Source: Prochlorothrix hollandica PCC 9006 = CALU 1027 (GTDB lineage: Bacteria; Cyanobacteriota; Cyanobacteriia; Prochlorotrichales; Prochlorotrichaceae). Taken from it: a DNA stretch of 64,000 bases. The notes under the pieces were generated by a model, which was not told where the DNA came from, did no database searches, and saw nothing but the letters and a program-made list of their open reading frames with translations. Position 1 is the stretch's first letter, and every line of letters starts with the position of its first letter. The stretch covers positions 949,689 through 1,013,688 of the forward strand of contig NZ_KB235933.1 of NCBI RefSeq assembly GCF_000332315.1. Direction: 5' to 3'. The translations under genes and the position numbers were made by a program. This document shows positions 50,517 to 60,627 of this stretch, one piece after another.

Positions 50517-51284
50517 ATGCTAGCGAAACGAATTTTGCCCTGTCTTGATGTCAAAGCGGGGCGGGTGGTCAAAGGGGTGAACTTTGTAGACCTTAAGGAT
50601 GCGGGGGATCCTGTGGAGTTGGCCCAGGTCTATAACGATGCGGGGGCTGATGAACTGGTATTTCTGGATATCACCGCCACCCATGAGGAGCGGGAGATTA
50701 TTTTAGATGTGGTTTATCGCACCGCTGAACAGGTTTTTATTCCCCTAACCGTGGGCGGGGGCATCCAATCCTTAGAAATGATTAAGAATTTGTTACGAGC
50801 CGGGGCAGACAAGGTGAGCATTAACTCCTCGGCGGTGCGCAATCCTGACTTTATTAATGAAGCCAGCGATCGCTTTGGCAATCAGTGCATTGTGGTGGCG
50901 ATCGATGCCCGCCGTCGCACTGATCCCCAGAATCCCGGTTGGGATGTGTATGTGCGGGGGGGCCGAGAAAATACGGGGCTGGATGCGGTGGCTTGGGCCA
51001 AGGAGGTGACCCAACGGGGAGCGGGGGAAATTTTGCTCACCAGCATGGATGCCGATGGAACCCAGGCCGGTTATGACTTGGAGATCACCCGCACGATCGC
51101 GGAACAGGTGGAAATCCCGGTCATTGCGTCCGGGGGAGCGGGTACCTGCGGCCACATTGGGGAAGCCTTAACCACCGGTAAGGCAGAGGCGGCTCTCCTG
51201 GCTTCCCTGCTCCACTATGGCCAGTTGTCCATCCCCCAAATCAAACGCTACCTCCAGGATCAACAGATCCCGGTGCGCTTCTAA
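50517..51284 (+). CDS. hisF: Imidazole glycerol phosphate synthase, cyclase subunit
   Basis: 255 aa. (beta-alpha)8 barrel with the HisF landmarks: [19 protein letters not shown] (catalytic Asp 11), [38 protein letters not shown] (second catalytic Asp), [33 protein letters not shown]. Pairs with HisH in histidine and AICAR synthesis. Single gene here. Confidence 0.96.
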   Translation: MLAKRILPCLDVKAGRVVKGVNFVDLKDAGDPVELAQVYNDAGADELVFLDITATHEEREIILDVVYRTAEQVFIPLTVGGGIQSLEMIKNLLRAGADKVSINSSAVRNPDFINEASDRFGNQCIVVAIDARRRTDPQNPGWDVYVRGGRENTGLDAVAWAKEVTQRGAGEILLTSMDADGTQAGYDLEITRTIAEQVEIPVIASGGAGTCGHIGEALTTGKAEAALLASLLHYGQLSIPQIKRYLQDQQIPVRF

Positions 51285-51298
51285 TGGCCCGATCGTTG

Positions 51299-51416
51299 TA
51301 CAGCAGTCCTAAAGGGGTCCCGTGGCGTGTGCCCTCCGGGCGCACACCACACCAAGGGTTTCAGCCATCGAGATCCTTACAATCGAGATCCTTACAACTG
51401 ATTTAGGGTTGCTGTA
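51299..51416. mobile_element. Family B miniature element, copy B5 (with 15-bp internal duplication)
   Basis: 118 bp, TACAGCAGTCCTAAAGGGG ... to TTAGGGTTGCTGTA, TA-bounded. ATCGAGATCCTTACA occurs twice in tandem, which accounts for the 15-bp excess over other copies. Starts 15 bp after the hisF stop. Confidence 0.88.
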
Positions 51417-51496
51417 TTGCTGTTAATTATTACGGCTCCAGTCATTGCCGCTAACGTCATGACCTCTCCAGTCATTGCCCTAAAAATCATCTAGCC

Positions 51497-51949
51497 ATGA
51501 CAATCTCTCCCTTGCCTTCCCCTGCCTCTGATGGGTTCCCGGATGGGTCCCCTGATGGATCCCCCGGATCACTGGCGGGGGGCGATCGACTGGTGCTGCG
51601 GGGTATCCGGGCCTATGGCTATACCGGCTATTTTGCTGAAGAACAGCGCTTAGGCCAATGGTTCGAGGTGGATCTGGTGCTGTGGTTAGATCTGGGGGTG
51701 GCGGGCCGGGACGATCGCCTGGAATCCACCCTAGACTATGGAGCCGTGGTGCAATGGGTTCAAGATCAGCTCAAAAGCACCCAGGTCAAAACCCTGGAAG
51801 CCTTGGCAGAAAGCCTCGCCCAGGGTCTGTTAACCCGGTTTGGGGTGGCCCGTCTCCAGGTCAGCCTCACCAAATGCCATCCCCCTATTCCCGACTTTGC
51901 AGGGCAGGTTACGGTGATCATTGAGCGATCGTCCCGTACTGTGCTTTAA
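51497..51949 (+). CDS. folB: Dihydroneopterin aldolase
   Basis: 150 aa. The first 33 residues are a low-complexity DGSPDGSPGS linker. Then the FolB core: LVLRGIRAYGYTGYFAEEQR, LGQWFEVDLVLWLDLG, STLDYGAVVQWVQ, VKTLEALAESLAQGLL, SLTKCHPPIPDFAGQVTVII. The His of the common YGYHG motif is Thr here (YGYTG). Converts dihydroneopterin in folate synthesis. Confidence 0.9.
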   Translation: MTISPLPSPASDGFPDGSPDGSPGSLAGGDRLVLRGIRAYGYTGYFAEEQRLGQWFEVDLVLWLDLGVAGRDDRLESTLDYGAVVQWVQDQLKSTQVKTLEALAESLAQGLLTRFGVARLQVSLTKCHPPIPDFAGQVTVIIERSSRTVL

Positions 51950-52110
51950 CCATTGCCCCTTAATCATTGCCCCTTAACCATTGCCCATGACCCTCAGGAC
52001 CGTGGGAACCTGCCGGAAAATTATTGACGGTGCCCGATCGAATCCGGGAATCGTCCACTACAATGACTGTAGCTTAACGGGGTGTTGTACCAGAACCTAC
52101 AGCCACAGCC

Positions 52111-53250
52111 ATGTCTCAAACCGTTGCATATCAGCCATCCGCAACTTCCTCCAAAATCCAATTGGATGTGGAATTGCGAAATGTCTTCAAATTCTTTGGG
52201 GGAGATGCTGCGGTCAAAGGGATTGACCTGGCTATCCATCAAGGTGAATTCTTCAGTATTCTCGGCCCCTCTGGCTGTGGAAAAACGACGACTCTGCGCC
52301 TGATTGCAGGCTTTGAAGAACCCAGTTCCGGCGATCTCTTGATTCGCGGCCAGTCCATGGGAGGGGTTCCCCCCTATCGCCGCCCTGTCAATACGGTTTT
52401 CCAAAGCTATGCCCTGTTTAACCACATGACCGTGGCGGATAATGTGGCCTTTGGTTTACGCATTAAAAACGTTCCTAAGACAGAAATTAGAGATCGGGTC
52501 GCTACGGCCCTGGCTCAGGTGAAGATGGAAAATTTTGCCCAACGCAGTCCCACCCAGTTGTCCGGGGGACAGCAGCAGCGGGTAGCCTTGGCGCGGGCTT
52601 TGATCAACCGTCCCGCCGTCCTTCTGTTGGATGAACCCCTGGGGGCGTTGGATCTGAAATTGCGCAAAGAAATGCAGGTAGAACTATCAAACCTGCACCA
52701 GGAATTGGGGTTAACCTTTGTGATGGTGACCCATGACCAAGAAGAAGCCCTGAGCCTATCCGATCGCATTGCGGTCATGAACCATGCCCAGGTGGAACAA
52801 GTGGGCACCCCCAGGGAAATCTATGAAACCCCAGCCACCCCCTTTGTGGCGGATTTCATTGGGGACACCAACTTGTTTGAAGGCACCGTGCGGGGGGCGG
52901 GCAGAGATGGGATTCAGGTGGAAACGAGCCAAGGTCTCAAGGTGGCGGTGGCCCAGTCTCCGGCCCAGAGTAATAAGCCAATGCCAGCGGTGCAACGGGC
53001 TGTGGTCTTGAGCCTCCGACCGGAGAAAGTGCGCCTGAGCCTGGAACCCGTCACCAGCACCCCCAACTGTTTCCAGGGGCGGCTGAGACATGTGATGTAT
53101 CTGGGAACCCATGCCCATTACCTGGTGGAACTGCCCTCGGGCGATCGCATCATGGTGCGTCACCCCAATGCGGCCACCTCGGTTCCCAGCGCCGATACCC
53201 CCGTCTATGTGTATTGGGCCGCCCAAGATTGTTTAGCCTTAGATGCCTAA
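52111..53250 (+). CDS. potA: Spermidine/putrescine ABC transporter ATPase
   Basis: 379 aa. Walker A GPSGCGKTTT, signature LSGGQQQRVALARAL, Walker B VLLLDEPLGALD, switch His in VTHDQEEAL. The C-terminal TOBE domain (PAVQRAVVLSLRPEKVRLSL) identifies the PotA/MalK group. Followed 39 bp later by the binding protein, no permease genes. Energises polyamine import; substrate inferred from the neighbour. Confidence 0.92.
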   Translation: MSQTVAYQPSATSSKIQLDVELRNVFKFFGGDAAVKGIDLAIHQGEFFSILGPSGCGKTTTLRLIAGFEEPSSGDLLIRGQSMGGVPPYRRPVNTVFQSYALFNHMTVADNVAFGLRIKNVPKTEIRDRVATALAQVKMENFAQRSPTQLSGGQQQRVALARALINRPAVLLLDEPLGALDLKLRKEMQVELSNLHQELGLTFVMVTHDQEEALSLSDRIAVMNHAQVEQVGTPREIYETPATPFVADFIGDTNLFEGTVRGAGRDGIQVETSQGLKVAVAQSPAQSNKPMPAVQRAVVLSLRPEKVRLSLEPVTSTPNCFQGRLRHVMYLGTHAHYLVELPSGDRIMVRHPNAATSVPSADTPVYVYWAAQDCLALDA

Positions 53251-53289
53251 GGTGGGGATAGCCCTTAGATTGTGGAAGGAAAGCACCGG

Positions 53290-54423
53290 ATGACTGCGTA
53301 TCCCCAGCCCAGACCGCGCCGCCCCCGTCGCTCTGGTTTCTCTCGGCGACGTTTTTTAGGCACGTCCCTCGCCGCATTGGCGGGAACTACCTTTGCCAGT
53401 TGTGCCCGCAGCCGGGTTCATAATCTCTCGACCCGGAGCGGTGGTGATGCCAATAAGCTCTACATCTATAGCTGGACTGGCTACACCGATGATGAGCTAC
53501 TGAGCCGCTTCACCGAGGCCACCGGTATTGAAGTGGTGGTGGATATCTACGATGCCAATGAAACCATGTTGGCCATTCTCCAGGCGGGGGGCGGGGATAC
53601 CTACAGCATCATTTATCCCTCGGATTACATGGTGCAGCAGATGATCGATTTGGGATTGCTCACCGCGATCGATCACAGTCGCATCCCTCGCCTAGGGGAA
53701 CTATTTCCCAACTATCAAAATCCTGTTTACGATCCCAATAATACCTACAGCATTCCCATCAGTTGGGGTACGACGGGCATTGCTTATAACAGTAGTGTTT
53801 TAGCCACAGAACCCGATGATTGGAATTATCTCTGGGACAACCAAGCGGCCCTAAACCGCCGTATTACCCTGCTGGATGATGTGCGGGAAACCCTGGGGGC
53901 AGCCCTCAAACGGCTGGGCTATTCCTATAATTCCACCGAACCAGCGGAACTAGAGGAAGCCTATCAGTCTCTCGTTACCTTAAAACCGGCCATTGCCTCC
54001 TTTAATTCCACGGCATGGCGGGAGCAGTTGCTGGCGGGGGATTTGACGTTGGCTATGGCCTATTCTGTGGATGCGGGGGAAGTGGTGGAGAGTAACGAGC
54101 ATATTAAATACATCGTGCCCAGGAGTGGTTCTTCTCTATGGACGGACACCCTGGTGATTCCCAGTACTGCGCCTAATCCGGATGCGGCCTATGCTTGGAT
54201 TAATTTGATGTTGGAGCCGGAGGTGGCGGCGGCGATGATGCAGCGCCTCTTTTTTGCGACCCCCAGCCGTGCGGCCTATGATTTGCTGAGTGATGAGTTT
54301 CGGGGGGACACTACTCTGTTTCCGCCCCCGGATATTTTGGCGAAGTGTGAGGGGATTGCGCCGGTGTCGTCGGAGTTCGAGGAATTATTCGATCGCTATT
54401 GGACCCAGTTAACCAGTGGTTAG
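53290..54423 (+). CDS. potD: Polyamine-type extracellular solute-binding protein (PotD-like)
   Basis: 377 aa from ATG 53290. Twin-arginine signal (SRRRFLGTSLAALAGTTFA) followed by SCA, so possibly a Tat-exported lipoprotein. Binding-protein core: LYIYSWTGYTDDELLSRF, PSDYMVQQMIDLGLL, YSIPISWGTTGIAYN, VPRSGSSLWTDTLVIPSTA. PotD-family receptor delivering ligand to a PotBC permease encoded elsewhere. Confidence 0.9.
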   Translation: MTAYPQPRPRRPRRSGFSRRRFLGTSLAALAGTTFASCARSRVHNLSTRSGGDANKLYIYSWTGYTDDELLSRFTEATGIEVVVDIYDANETMLAILQAGGGDTYSIIYPSDYMVQQMIDLGLLTAIDHSRIPRLGELFPNYQNPVYDPNNTYSIPISWGTTGIAYNSSVLATEPDDWNYLWDNQAALNRRITLLDDVRETLGAALKRLGYSYNSTEPAELEEAYQSLVTLKPAIASFNSTAWREQLLAGDLTLAMAYSVDAGEVVESNEHIKYIVPRSGSSLWTDTLVIPSTAPNPDAAYAWINLMLEPEVAAAMMQRLFFATPSRAAYDLLSDEFRGDTTLFPPPDILAKCEGIAPVSSEFEELFDRYWTQLTSG

Positions 54424-54449
54424 GCGTTTTCTGCTGTTCAGTCGATAAT

Positions 54450-55092
54450 AGAAACCGATCGCCGATCGGTAGTCGATCGGTCAGTTGGGCAGAGGAACGA
54501 AACCCAACGAGCAACCTTTGGGTCTTCAACCCCAATAACAGAAACCGATCGCCGATTGGTAGGTTGGGCAGAGGAACGAAACCCAACGAGCAACCTTTGG
54601 GTCTTCAACCCCAATAACAGAAACCGATCGCCGATTGGTAGGTTGGGCAGAGGAACGAAACCCAACGAGCAACCTTTGGGTCTGCAACCCCAATAACATA
54701 AACCGATCGCCGATCGGTAGGTTGGGTAGAGGAACGAAACCCAACGAGCAACCTTTGGGTCTTCAACCCCAATAACAGAAACCGATCGCCGATTGGTAGG
54801 TTGGGCAGAGGAACGAAACCCAACGAGCAACCTTTGGGTCTGCAACCCCAATAACATAAACCGATCGCCGATCGGTAGGTTGGGTAGAGGAACGAAACCC
54901 AACGAGCAACCTTTGGGTCTGCAACCCCAATAACAGAAACCGATCGCCGATCGGTAGGTTGGGTAGAGGAACGAAACCCAACGAGCAACCTTTGGGTCTG
55001 CAACCCCAATAACAGAAACCGATCGCCGATCGGTAGGTTGGGTAGAGGAACGAAACCCAACGAGCAACCTTTGGGTCTGCAACCCCAACCCA
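54450..55092. repeat. 79-bp tandem repeat array, eight copies
   Basis: Units start at 54450 (variant with 12 extra bp), 54541, 54620, 54699, 54778, 54857, 54936 and 55015. Each has three dyads: CCGATCGCCGATCGG, GTTGGG ... CCCAAC and a GGGTCTGCAACCC stem. The main variation is TTGG/TCGG, GCAG/GTAG and CTTC/CTGC. No spacers of unique sequence, so not CRISPR. All three minus-strand frames are open only because the unit lacks stops. Between potD and tRNA-Phe. Confidence 0.95.
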
Positions 55093-55145
55093 TTACCGCC
55101 GCAGTCAGCCAGTCCCTGGGCTACAGCAAGGGAATAAGGTAAGAA

Positions 55146-55218
<73 letters not shown>

Positions 55219-55387
55219 TGGGCTGATCTAAACCACCCTGGGGGGGTGTTTGTCTCCAGCGCCTAACTAATGTAGCAGACCCTCGGAACCAACGCAAGAT
55301 TAATTTCAAGATGTCTCTCCTAAATTTAGGGTGAGGGCGCTCAGCGCCCCCACTCTAAACCTACGGTTTCAGCTCTCATGTCGAGAA

Positions 55388-56506
55388 TTAGATCCGGTCT
55401 CCCAGAGGTGGCAATGCCAGCAGATCGATCGCCCGCGCCGCCGTCGCCGGAGCCAGCAACACCCCATTGCGATAGTGACCCGTCGCCACCACGATCGCCC
55501 CCCCCCGTAGCCCCTCAATCACCGGAGCCGATCGCCCCACCGGTCGCGGTCGTGCCCCCGCCCAGGTTTCCAGCACCTCCGCCTCTGCCAGCAGGGGCCA
55601 GAGATCGATCGCCCGCCGCCACAGCTCATCCCACTGCGCCCCATCGGCGATCCAGCCGCCCCCTGGCTCCCGACCAGGGGCAAACTCCACCGTCGCCCCC
55701 AACCCATACTCCCCCGCCCCCAATGGCACCAAATGGATATCATGGCCTGTCATCACTGGCTGGGGCAGCGGTGTCCCCTGGAGGGGCAACCGTAACCTGG
55801 CCCCTTGCCCCAACACCGGCTCCAGGACCAGGGGGGGATCCAGCAGCGGCGGGGACGCGGGGATCAAGGGACTAGAATCCAGGCCAGCGCTGATGACGAC
55901 CCGATCGAACAGATCTGAACCCGTTCCCCATTCCACCCGCACTTTCCCCGATGCCAAGGGCACCACCGCCGCCACCGTCACCGGCATCAACCAACGACCC
56001 CCCTGGGCTGTTGCCCCTTCCACCAGGGCTTGGGTCAGGGCTTGGGGCTGAATTTGCCAGTCCTGGGGGGATGCGATCGCCCACTGGATCCCGTCTCGGT
56101 TCAGGGGGGGGTAATAGGATTCCAACTGGTGAGGGGTCAGGAGATCAAGGCGGTAACCCTGACTGTGGCGGAGGTGGGCCAACCGCTGCCACTGGGGAAT
56201 CTCAGCGGCATCAAAGCACAGCTTCAGCAGACCCTGGCGATTGTGGGGAATGGGTCGCCCCAGGGTCTGGGCCAATTCTGGCAGCAGGGTGGCATAGCGC
56301 TGGAGGCTGTGGTGGCGCAGTGCCCAAGCCCGCCCTTTGGTTTTGCGGCTGATGACCCCCATACACAGGCCGAGGGCCGCACCGGTCGCTCCCTGGGCCG
56401 GAGCCTGGGACTCAAATCCCGTCACGGCCACACCTGCTCTCTGGCTCAGTTCATAGGCCACCATAGCCCCCACAATGCCACAGCCGATCACGGCCACATT
56501 AACCAT
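55388..56506 (-). CDS. FAD-dependent oxidoreductase of the DAO/ThiO family
   Basis: 372 aa. N-terminal FAD fold VNVAVIGCGIVGAMVAYELS with GxGxxG, substrate domain in the middle, and C-terminal TWAGARPRPVGRSAPVIEGL followed by IVVATGHYRNGVLLAPATA, typical of glycine oxidase/D-amino-acid oxidase relatives. Length fits ThiO, which supplies iminoglycine for thiazole synthesis in cyanobacteria, but no thi genes adjoin. Confidence 0.85.
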   Translation of the reverse strand: MVNVAVIGCGIVGAMVAYELSQRAGVAVTGFESQAPAQGATGAALGLCMGVISRKTKGRAWALRHHSLQRYATLLPELAQTLGRPIPHNRQGLLKLCFDAAEIPQWQRLAHLRHSQGYRLDLLTPHQLESYYPPLNRDGIQWAIASPQDWQIQPQALTQALVEGATAQGGRWLMPVTVAAVVPLASGKVRVEWGTGSDLFDRVVISAGLDSSPLIPASPPLLDPPLVLEPVLGQGARLRLPLQGTPLPQPVMTGHDIHLVPLGAGEYGLGATVEFAPGREPGGGWIADGAQWDELWRRAIDLWPLLAEAEVLETWAGARPRPVGRSAPVIEGLRGGAIVVATGHYRNGVLLAPATAARAIDLLALPPLGDRI

Positions 56507-56692
56507 GGACTTCCTTATCTAGAACTGACTCTCCTAAGCTGGGGATACGCCCGATCGAACCCCTAAAACGCAACAGCACCTCACCGATCGGTAAGGCGCT
56601 GAGGGAAGGAGTGCCCTGGGGGAGGGGAGCCAGTCTGTCAAGGAGACCGTCCAACCGGGATCCAGGGACATCAAGACAACCCGACATCGTGC

Positions 56693-56929
56693 CTAGAAGT
56701 TGTTGAGATCAACGCCCATTTCCTTGGCAAATTGATCTAGACCCTTCTTTTGTAAGGTCTTAATGGCTTTGGTGGAAATGCGCAGTCTAACCCAGCGGTT
56801 ACCTTCAGCCCACCAAAGGCGCTTGGATTGAAGGTTGGCTTGTTGGAGCCGCTTGGTGCGACGGTGGGAGTGGGAAACGGCATAAGCGTTATTGGCAGCT
56901 TTGCCGGTGAGTTGGCAACGACGGGACAT
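56693..56929 (-). CDS. rpmB: 50S ribosomal protein L28
   Basis: 78 aa. [39 protein letters not shown] and [20 protein letters not shown] are characteristic. Zinc-free type. Single gene with about 330 bp of free upstream sequence. Confidence 0.96.
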   Translation of the reverse strand: MSRRCQLTGKAANNAYAVSHSHRRTKRLQQANLQSKRLWWAEGNRWVRLRISTKAIKTLQKKGLDQFAKEMGVDLNNF

Positions 56930-57257
56930 AATCCTTCTCCGAATCTAGCAGGGGATAGGTTTACCGGGGATTCCTGGCCCGGTGAAGACCCTAGGCGGCA
57001 ATTCTACCCCAGGGAAATCGCACCGGGGATTTTGAACTGGCTTAAGGGAGGCTGATGCTGGCTGCGGGTCAGGCCAGGGATCCCAAAACAAAATTTTGAG
57101 TAAGCAGAATTTCCATGATAGCGAATTTTGGGGCATTGCTGGTGTGTGGTCTGCCCCGATCGGGGAAATCACCCCAGGGTTGATCCCCTTGCCAAAGATT
57201 TTTTCCCAAATGGGGTTGTCAAGGGAACCTTAAGAGTGTTAAGGTTAATAACCGTAT
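56930..57257. other. Gene-free divergent region rpmB / tRNA-His
   Basis: About 330 bp expected to hold the rpmB promoter (minus) and the tRNA-His promoter (plus). No dispersed repeat recognised. Confidence 0.5.
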
Positions 57258-57331
57258 GGCGGGTGTAGCCAAGTGGTTAAGGCAGTGGTTTGTGGTACCA
57301 CCATTCGTGGGTTCAAGTCCCATCATCCGCC
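57258..57331 (+). tRNA. tRNA-His(GTG)
   Basis: Eight-bp acceptor stem including encoded G-1 paired with C73 (GGCGGGTG / CATCCGCC), anticodon arm GTGGT-TTGTGGT-ACCAC giving GTG, T arm GGGTTCAAGTCCC. CCA not encoded. The downstream gloB start is 18 bp away. Confidence 0.96.
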
Positions 57332-57348
57332 CTTTTAGCGATAAAACA

Positions 57349-58254
57349 ATGGTCAATAGTCTGGTTAAGACTCCTCTAGGTGATCCTAGTCGGGTTGAGC
57401 CTAGCCCGGTGACGAATCTCGTGCAGATTTATCGTCTGCCCGCTCTCCGGGATAACTATATTTTTCTCCTGTACGATCCCCAGAGCCGCCGTGCTGCGGT
57501 GGTGGATCCGGCGGAACCCCAACCGGTGCTGGCTCAGTTGCAGGCGTTGGGGGCTACTTTAACGGCCATTTTCAACACCCACCACCATGGGGATCATGTG
57601 GGGGCTAATGCCGATCTGTTGGCGGAATTTCCGGGGGCTGTGGTCTATGGGGGCGCGGGCGATCGGGGTCGTATTCCAGGACAGCAACAGTATTTAGAAG
57701 GGGGCGATCGGGTTGCATTTGGGGAACACACCGCCCAGATTTTGTTTGTCCCTGGCCATACCCGCGCCCACATCGCCTATTATTTCCCCCCCCTGGGAGC
57801 CAGCGCCGCCACCCTAGACCTGGGGGACAGGCTGCCCAGTAGCCAGAACCCCCGGCCCTTGGGCACTGTGGGGGATCTGTTCTGTGGGGACACCCTGTTT
57901 GCGGGGGGCTGTGGGCGGCTGTTTGAGGGAACTCCCGCCCAGATGCTACAGTCCCTGGCCCAATTTCGCCACCTGCCCCCCCAGACCCGCATCTGGTGCG
58001 CCCATGAGTACACCCTCAGCAATCTGCGGTTTGCCCTCCAGGTGGATGGCCAGAACCGGGATTTACAACAACGGTGGCACCAAGTACAACAGGCCAGGGC
58101 GCAGGGGCTTGCTACGGTACCGTCGGTGCTGGCCTTGGAGCAAGAAACCAATCCCTTCCTGCGCTGGGATCAACCCGCCCTCCAGGCCGCCATGGCTAGT
58201 GGGGATCCGGTGGAAACCTTTACCCGGCTGCGACAGCAGAAAGATGTTTTTTAA
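57349..58254 (+). CDS. gloB: Hydroxyacylglutathione hydrolase (glyoxalase II)
   Basis: 301 aa from ATG 57349; the longer frame runs through the tRNA and is rejected. Metallo-beta-lactamase fold with [15 protein letters not shown] (THxHxDH), [33 protein letters not shown] and [14 protein letters not shown]. Hydrolyses S-lactoylglutathione. A Gly/Ser-rich insert ([19 protein letters not shown]) precedes the second metal motif. Very close to tRNA-His, possibly cotranscribed. Confidence 0.94.
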   Translation: MVNSLVKTPLGDPSRVEPSPVTNLVQIYRLPALRDNYIFLLYDPQSRRAAVVDPAEPQPVLAQLQALGATLTAIFNTHHHGDHVGANADLLAEFPGAVVYGGAGDRGRIPGQQQYLEGGDRVAFGEHTAQILFVPGHTRAHIAYYFPPLGASAATLDLGDRLPSSQNPRPLGTVGDLFCGDTLFAGGCGRLFEGTPAQMLQSLAQFRHLPPQTRIWCAHEYTLSNLRFALQVDGQNRDLQQRWHQVQQARAQGLATVPSVLALEQETNPFLRWDQPALQAAMASGDPVETFTRLRQQKDVF

Positions 58255-58336
58255 GGGGGGTAAGGGCACCTCGATATCTGGCAAGGGCGCGGTTTTCGCG
58301 CCCAAAGCAGAGTCTTTTGTCAGTCAACCAGGGGTC

Positions 58337-58999
58337 TTAGACATGGCCACCGGTTTGGGCAGCTACTTCAGCGGCAAAGTCCACCTCTTCCTTCTCGATG
58401 CCTTCACCCAGCACAAAGCGCTGAAAACGCCGTACTTTAATATTTTCACCCAACTGAGAAATGGACTGTTTTACCAGTTCTTCCACGGTGATGCTTTGGT
58501 CGCGGATGAATGCCTGATCCAGCAAGGTTAGTTCCTTGAGTCGCTTGTCAATGCGGCCCTGGACAATTTGTTCCCGCATGGCTTCAGGCTTGTTGGCCAA
58601 GTCATCGCGGCCCATTTCCACGGTTTTTTCCCGCTCTACAATGTCTGCGGGAATATCAGTGGATTGGATATATTCCACATTGGGACAAGCGGCCACCTGC
58701 ATGGCAATGTTGCGGACTAGCTCTTTAAACTCATCGCGCCGTGCCACAAAGTCGGTTTCGCAGTTGACTTCAATGAGCACACCAACCCGTCCGCCGGTGT
58801 GAATATAGCTATCGACTAAGCCTTCAGCAGCGGTGCGGCCACTTTTTTTGGCGGCGGAGGCGATACCCTTTTGGCGCAGCCAGTCGGCAGACTTTTCCAA
58901 GTCGCCCTCATTTTCCTTAAGGGCTTTTTTGCAGTCCATCATCCCTGCGCCTGTTTTGTCGCGCAGTTCTTTAACGAGTTTTGCACTAATATCAGCCAT
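58337..58999 (-). CDS. tsf: Elongation factor Ts
   Basis: 220 aa. [79 protein letters not shown]. Short cyanobacterial/chloroplast-length EF-Ts. Nucleotide exchange factor for EF-Tu. Downstream of rpsB on the same strand but separated by a 432-bp repeat-filled gap. Confidence 0.96.
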   Translation of the reverse strand: MADISAKLVKELRDKTGAGMMDCKKALKENEGDLEKSADWLRQKGIASAAKKSGRTAAEGLVDSYIHTGGRVGVLIEVNCETDFVARRDEFKELVRNIAMQVAACPNVEYIQSTDIPADIVEREKTVEMGRDDLANKPEAMREQIVQGRIDKRLKELTLLDQAFIRDQSITVEELVKQSISQLGENIKVRRFQRFVLGEGIEKEEVDFAAEVAAQTGGHV

Positions 59000-59005
59000 G
59001 ACTAA

Positions 59006-59089
59006 TCAGTTCCTATGAGTCAGTTCCTACGAGTCAGTTCCTACGAGTGAATTCCTACGAGTGAATTCCTAAGAGTGAATTCCTAGGAA
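59006..59089. repeat. 14-bp tandem repeat, six copies, in the rpsB-tsf gap
   Basis: TCAGTTCCTACGAG drifting to TGAATTCCTAAGAG. It ends exactly where family D copy D6 starts. A related array resumes beyond it (59188-59261). Confidence 0.9.
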
Positions 59090-59187
59090 AGCACCTCGAA
59101 AAACCCAAATTCTCGCCCCTGGGCCAACGCAAGAATGGGGGTTGGGTTGGGCGGCTTCGCCGCCCAACCCAATTAATCGAGGTGCCC
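59090..59187. repeat. Family D miniature element, copy D6, inside the tandem array
   Basis: AGCACCTCGAAAAACCC ... AATTAATCGAGGTGCCC with hairpin GGGTTGGGCGGC / GCCGCCCAACCC. It splits the 14-bp tandem arrays of the rpsB-tsf intergenic region and is transcribed as part of that operon. Confidence 0.87.
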
Positions 59188-59261
59188 AGGAGTCAATGCC
59201 TAGGAGTCAATGCCTAGGAGTCAATTCCTAGGAGTCAATGCCTAGGAGTCAATGCCTAGGA
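59188..59261. repeat. 14-bp tandem repeat, five copies, rpsB side
   Basis: AGGAGTCAATGCCT units, one with AATTCCT. Same period and related sequence to the array at 59006-59089. Confidence 0.9.
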
Positions 59262-59431
59262 GGGCGTTAACCGGGCTTGGGACGTGGGGGCAACGATCGG
59301 CGGCAGATCCTACCGATTCCCTGCGTTATGGGTCCCAGGAATAGAGATTTTTGCAGCCCTGGAGTTGGGATTCGCCAGGGCATTGAGGAGAAATATCCCC
59401 CCATTGCTGGAGGAAGCCGCTTTAACTGGGG

Positions 59432-60238
59432 TTAGTCAGCGGTGGCATCGTCTGCGTCACCATCCTCGTCGGCTGGGTCGGCCTCGTCTTCGTCTTCCGC
59501 TCCATCATAGTAATCGGCGTACTCATCTTCATACTCGATTTCCTCGGCATCCAACTGGCCGTGGCGACCTTCATAGATGGCATCCGCCAGTTTACCCACG
59601 ATTAGTTTGATGGAGCGAATCGCATCGTCGTTGGCGGGGATGGGAATGTCGGCGAAGTCGGGATCGCAGTTGGTGTCTAAGAGGGAGATCATGGGAATAT
59701 TGAGGCGCTGACATTCCAGGATGGCGTTGTATTCCCGCTTTTGATCGACAATGACCACTACATCGGGTACCTTGCGCATGTGTTTAATGCCCCCCAGGTA
59801 CTTTTGCAGTCGCTCCAGTTCCCGGCGCAGCACCGAGGCTTCTTTTTTGGGTCGGTAGTCGATCGCCCCGGACTCCTCCAAGTTTTCCAGTTCCTTGAGG
59901 CGATCGACCCGGCCTTTAATGGTGGCCCAGTTGGTCATCATGCCCCCCAGCCAACGCTGGTTGACGTAGTAAGCACCACAGCGGACTGCTTCTTGGGCCA
60001 CAATACCGGCGGCTTGGCGCTTTGTGCCGACAAACAGGAATTTTTGGCCCTGTTCCGAGGCGCTGCGCACGTAGTCATAGGCCCGCTCCATGAGTTGGGC
60101 GGTTTGCACTAGGTCAATGATGTGAACCCCATTGCGGGAGGTGTAGATATAGGGATCCATTTTGGGGTTCCAGCGCCGGGTCTGGTGGCCAAAGTGAACC
60201 CCTGCCTCTAGCATTTGAGCAAGTGAGACAACTGGCAT
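59432..60238 (-). CDS. rpsB: 30S ribosomal protein S2
   Basis: 268 aa. [80 protein letters not shown]. The C-terminal tail is very acidic ([20 protein letters not shown]). First gene of the rpsB-tsf operon. Confidence 0.97.
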   Translation of the reverse strand: MPVVSLAQMLEAGVHFGHQTRRWNPKMDPYIYTSRNGVHIIDLVQTAQLMERAYDYVRSASEQGQKFLFVGTKRQAAGIVAQEAVRCGAYYVNQRWLGGMMTNWATIKGRVDRLKELENLEESGAIDYRPKKEASVLRRELERLQKYLGGIKHMRKVPDVVVIVDQKREYNAILECQRLNIPMISLLDTNCDPDFADIPIPANDDAIRSIKLIVGKLADAIYEGRHGQLDAEEIEYEDEYADYYDGAEDEDEADPADEDGDADDATAD

Positions 60239-60381
60239 AAATTAGGTTCTCCGTTCGGGTTTTGCCTCCATCCAGGTCTGTGTAAACACCCGAAATCCTG
60301 GATGTGCGATTTTTTGACAACCTCCCCAGCCTACCAGAGTATGGGGTTTTTTGAGCGGGGGAGGGTGAAGCTGCTGGGGAT

Positions 60382-60430
60382 GGTCGAGTTGTACTCGACC
60401 CGAAGCCGACTACAAGTCGGCTCTCCCAGG
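60382..60430. repeat. Family F double-hairpin repeat, inverted copy
   Basis: GGTCGAGTTGTACTCGACCC and AGCCGACTACAAGTCGGCT, the same two stems as at 47317-47460 in reverse order. Between rpsB and the NnrU-like gene. Confidence 0.87.
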
Positions 60431-60627
60431 GGGGGAGTGGCCTGGGTAGGGTGCCCAGATTGCCACCGATCGGGTGATCCAAGTGGGGGGAGCCTGCTAT
60501 ACGATTTCCCGATCCCTGGGCATTGAACGGGTTGGGGGTCTCGAAGATCCCCCAGGGGTGCCAGCATTGGGGGATGATTTAAGGAAGCCTGTTCGGGTTG
60601 TCCATTTACGATCGAGCCACCGTGATC

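Noticed and set aside
54450..55092. Possible CRISPR array
   Set aside because: Repeats are contiguous with no unique spacers and the unit is 79 bp; no cas genes nearby.
56499..56687. 62-codon minus-strand ORF between rpmB and the oxidoreductase gene
   Set aside because: Overlaps the oxidoreductase start and has no recognisable features; cannot be excluded but not supported.
57256..57348. 31-codon N-terminal extension of glyoxalase II
   Set aside because: It would translate the tRNA-His gene.
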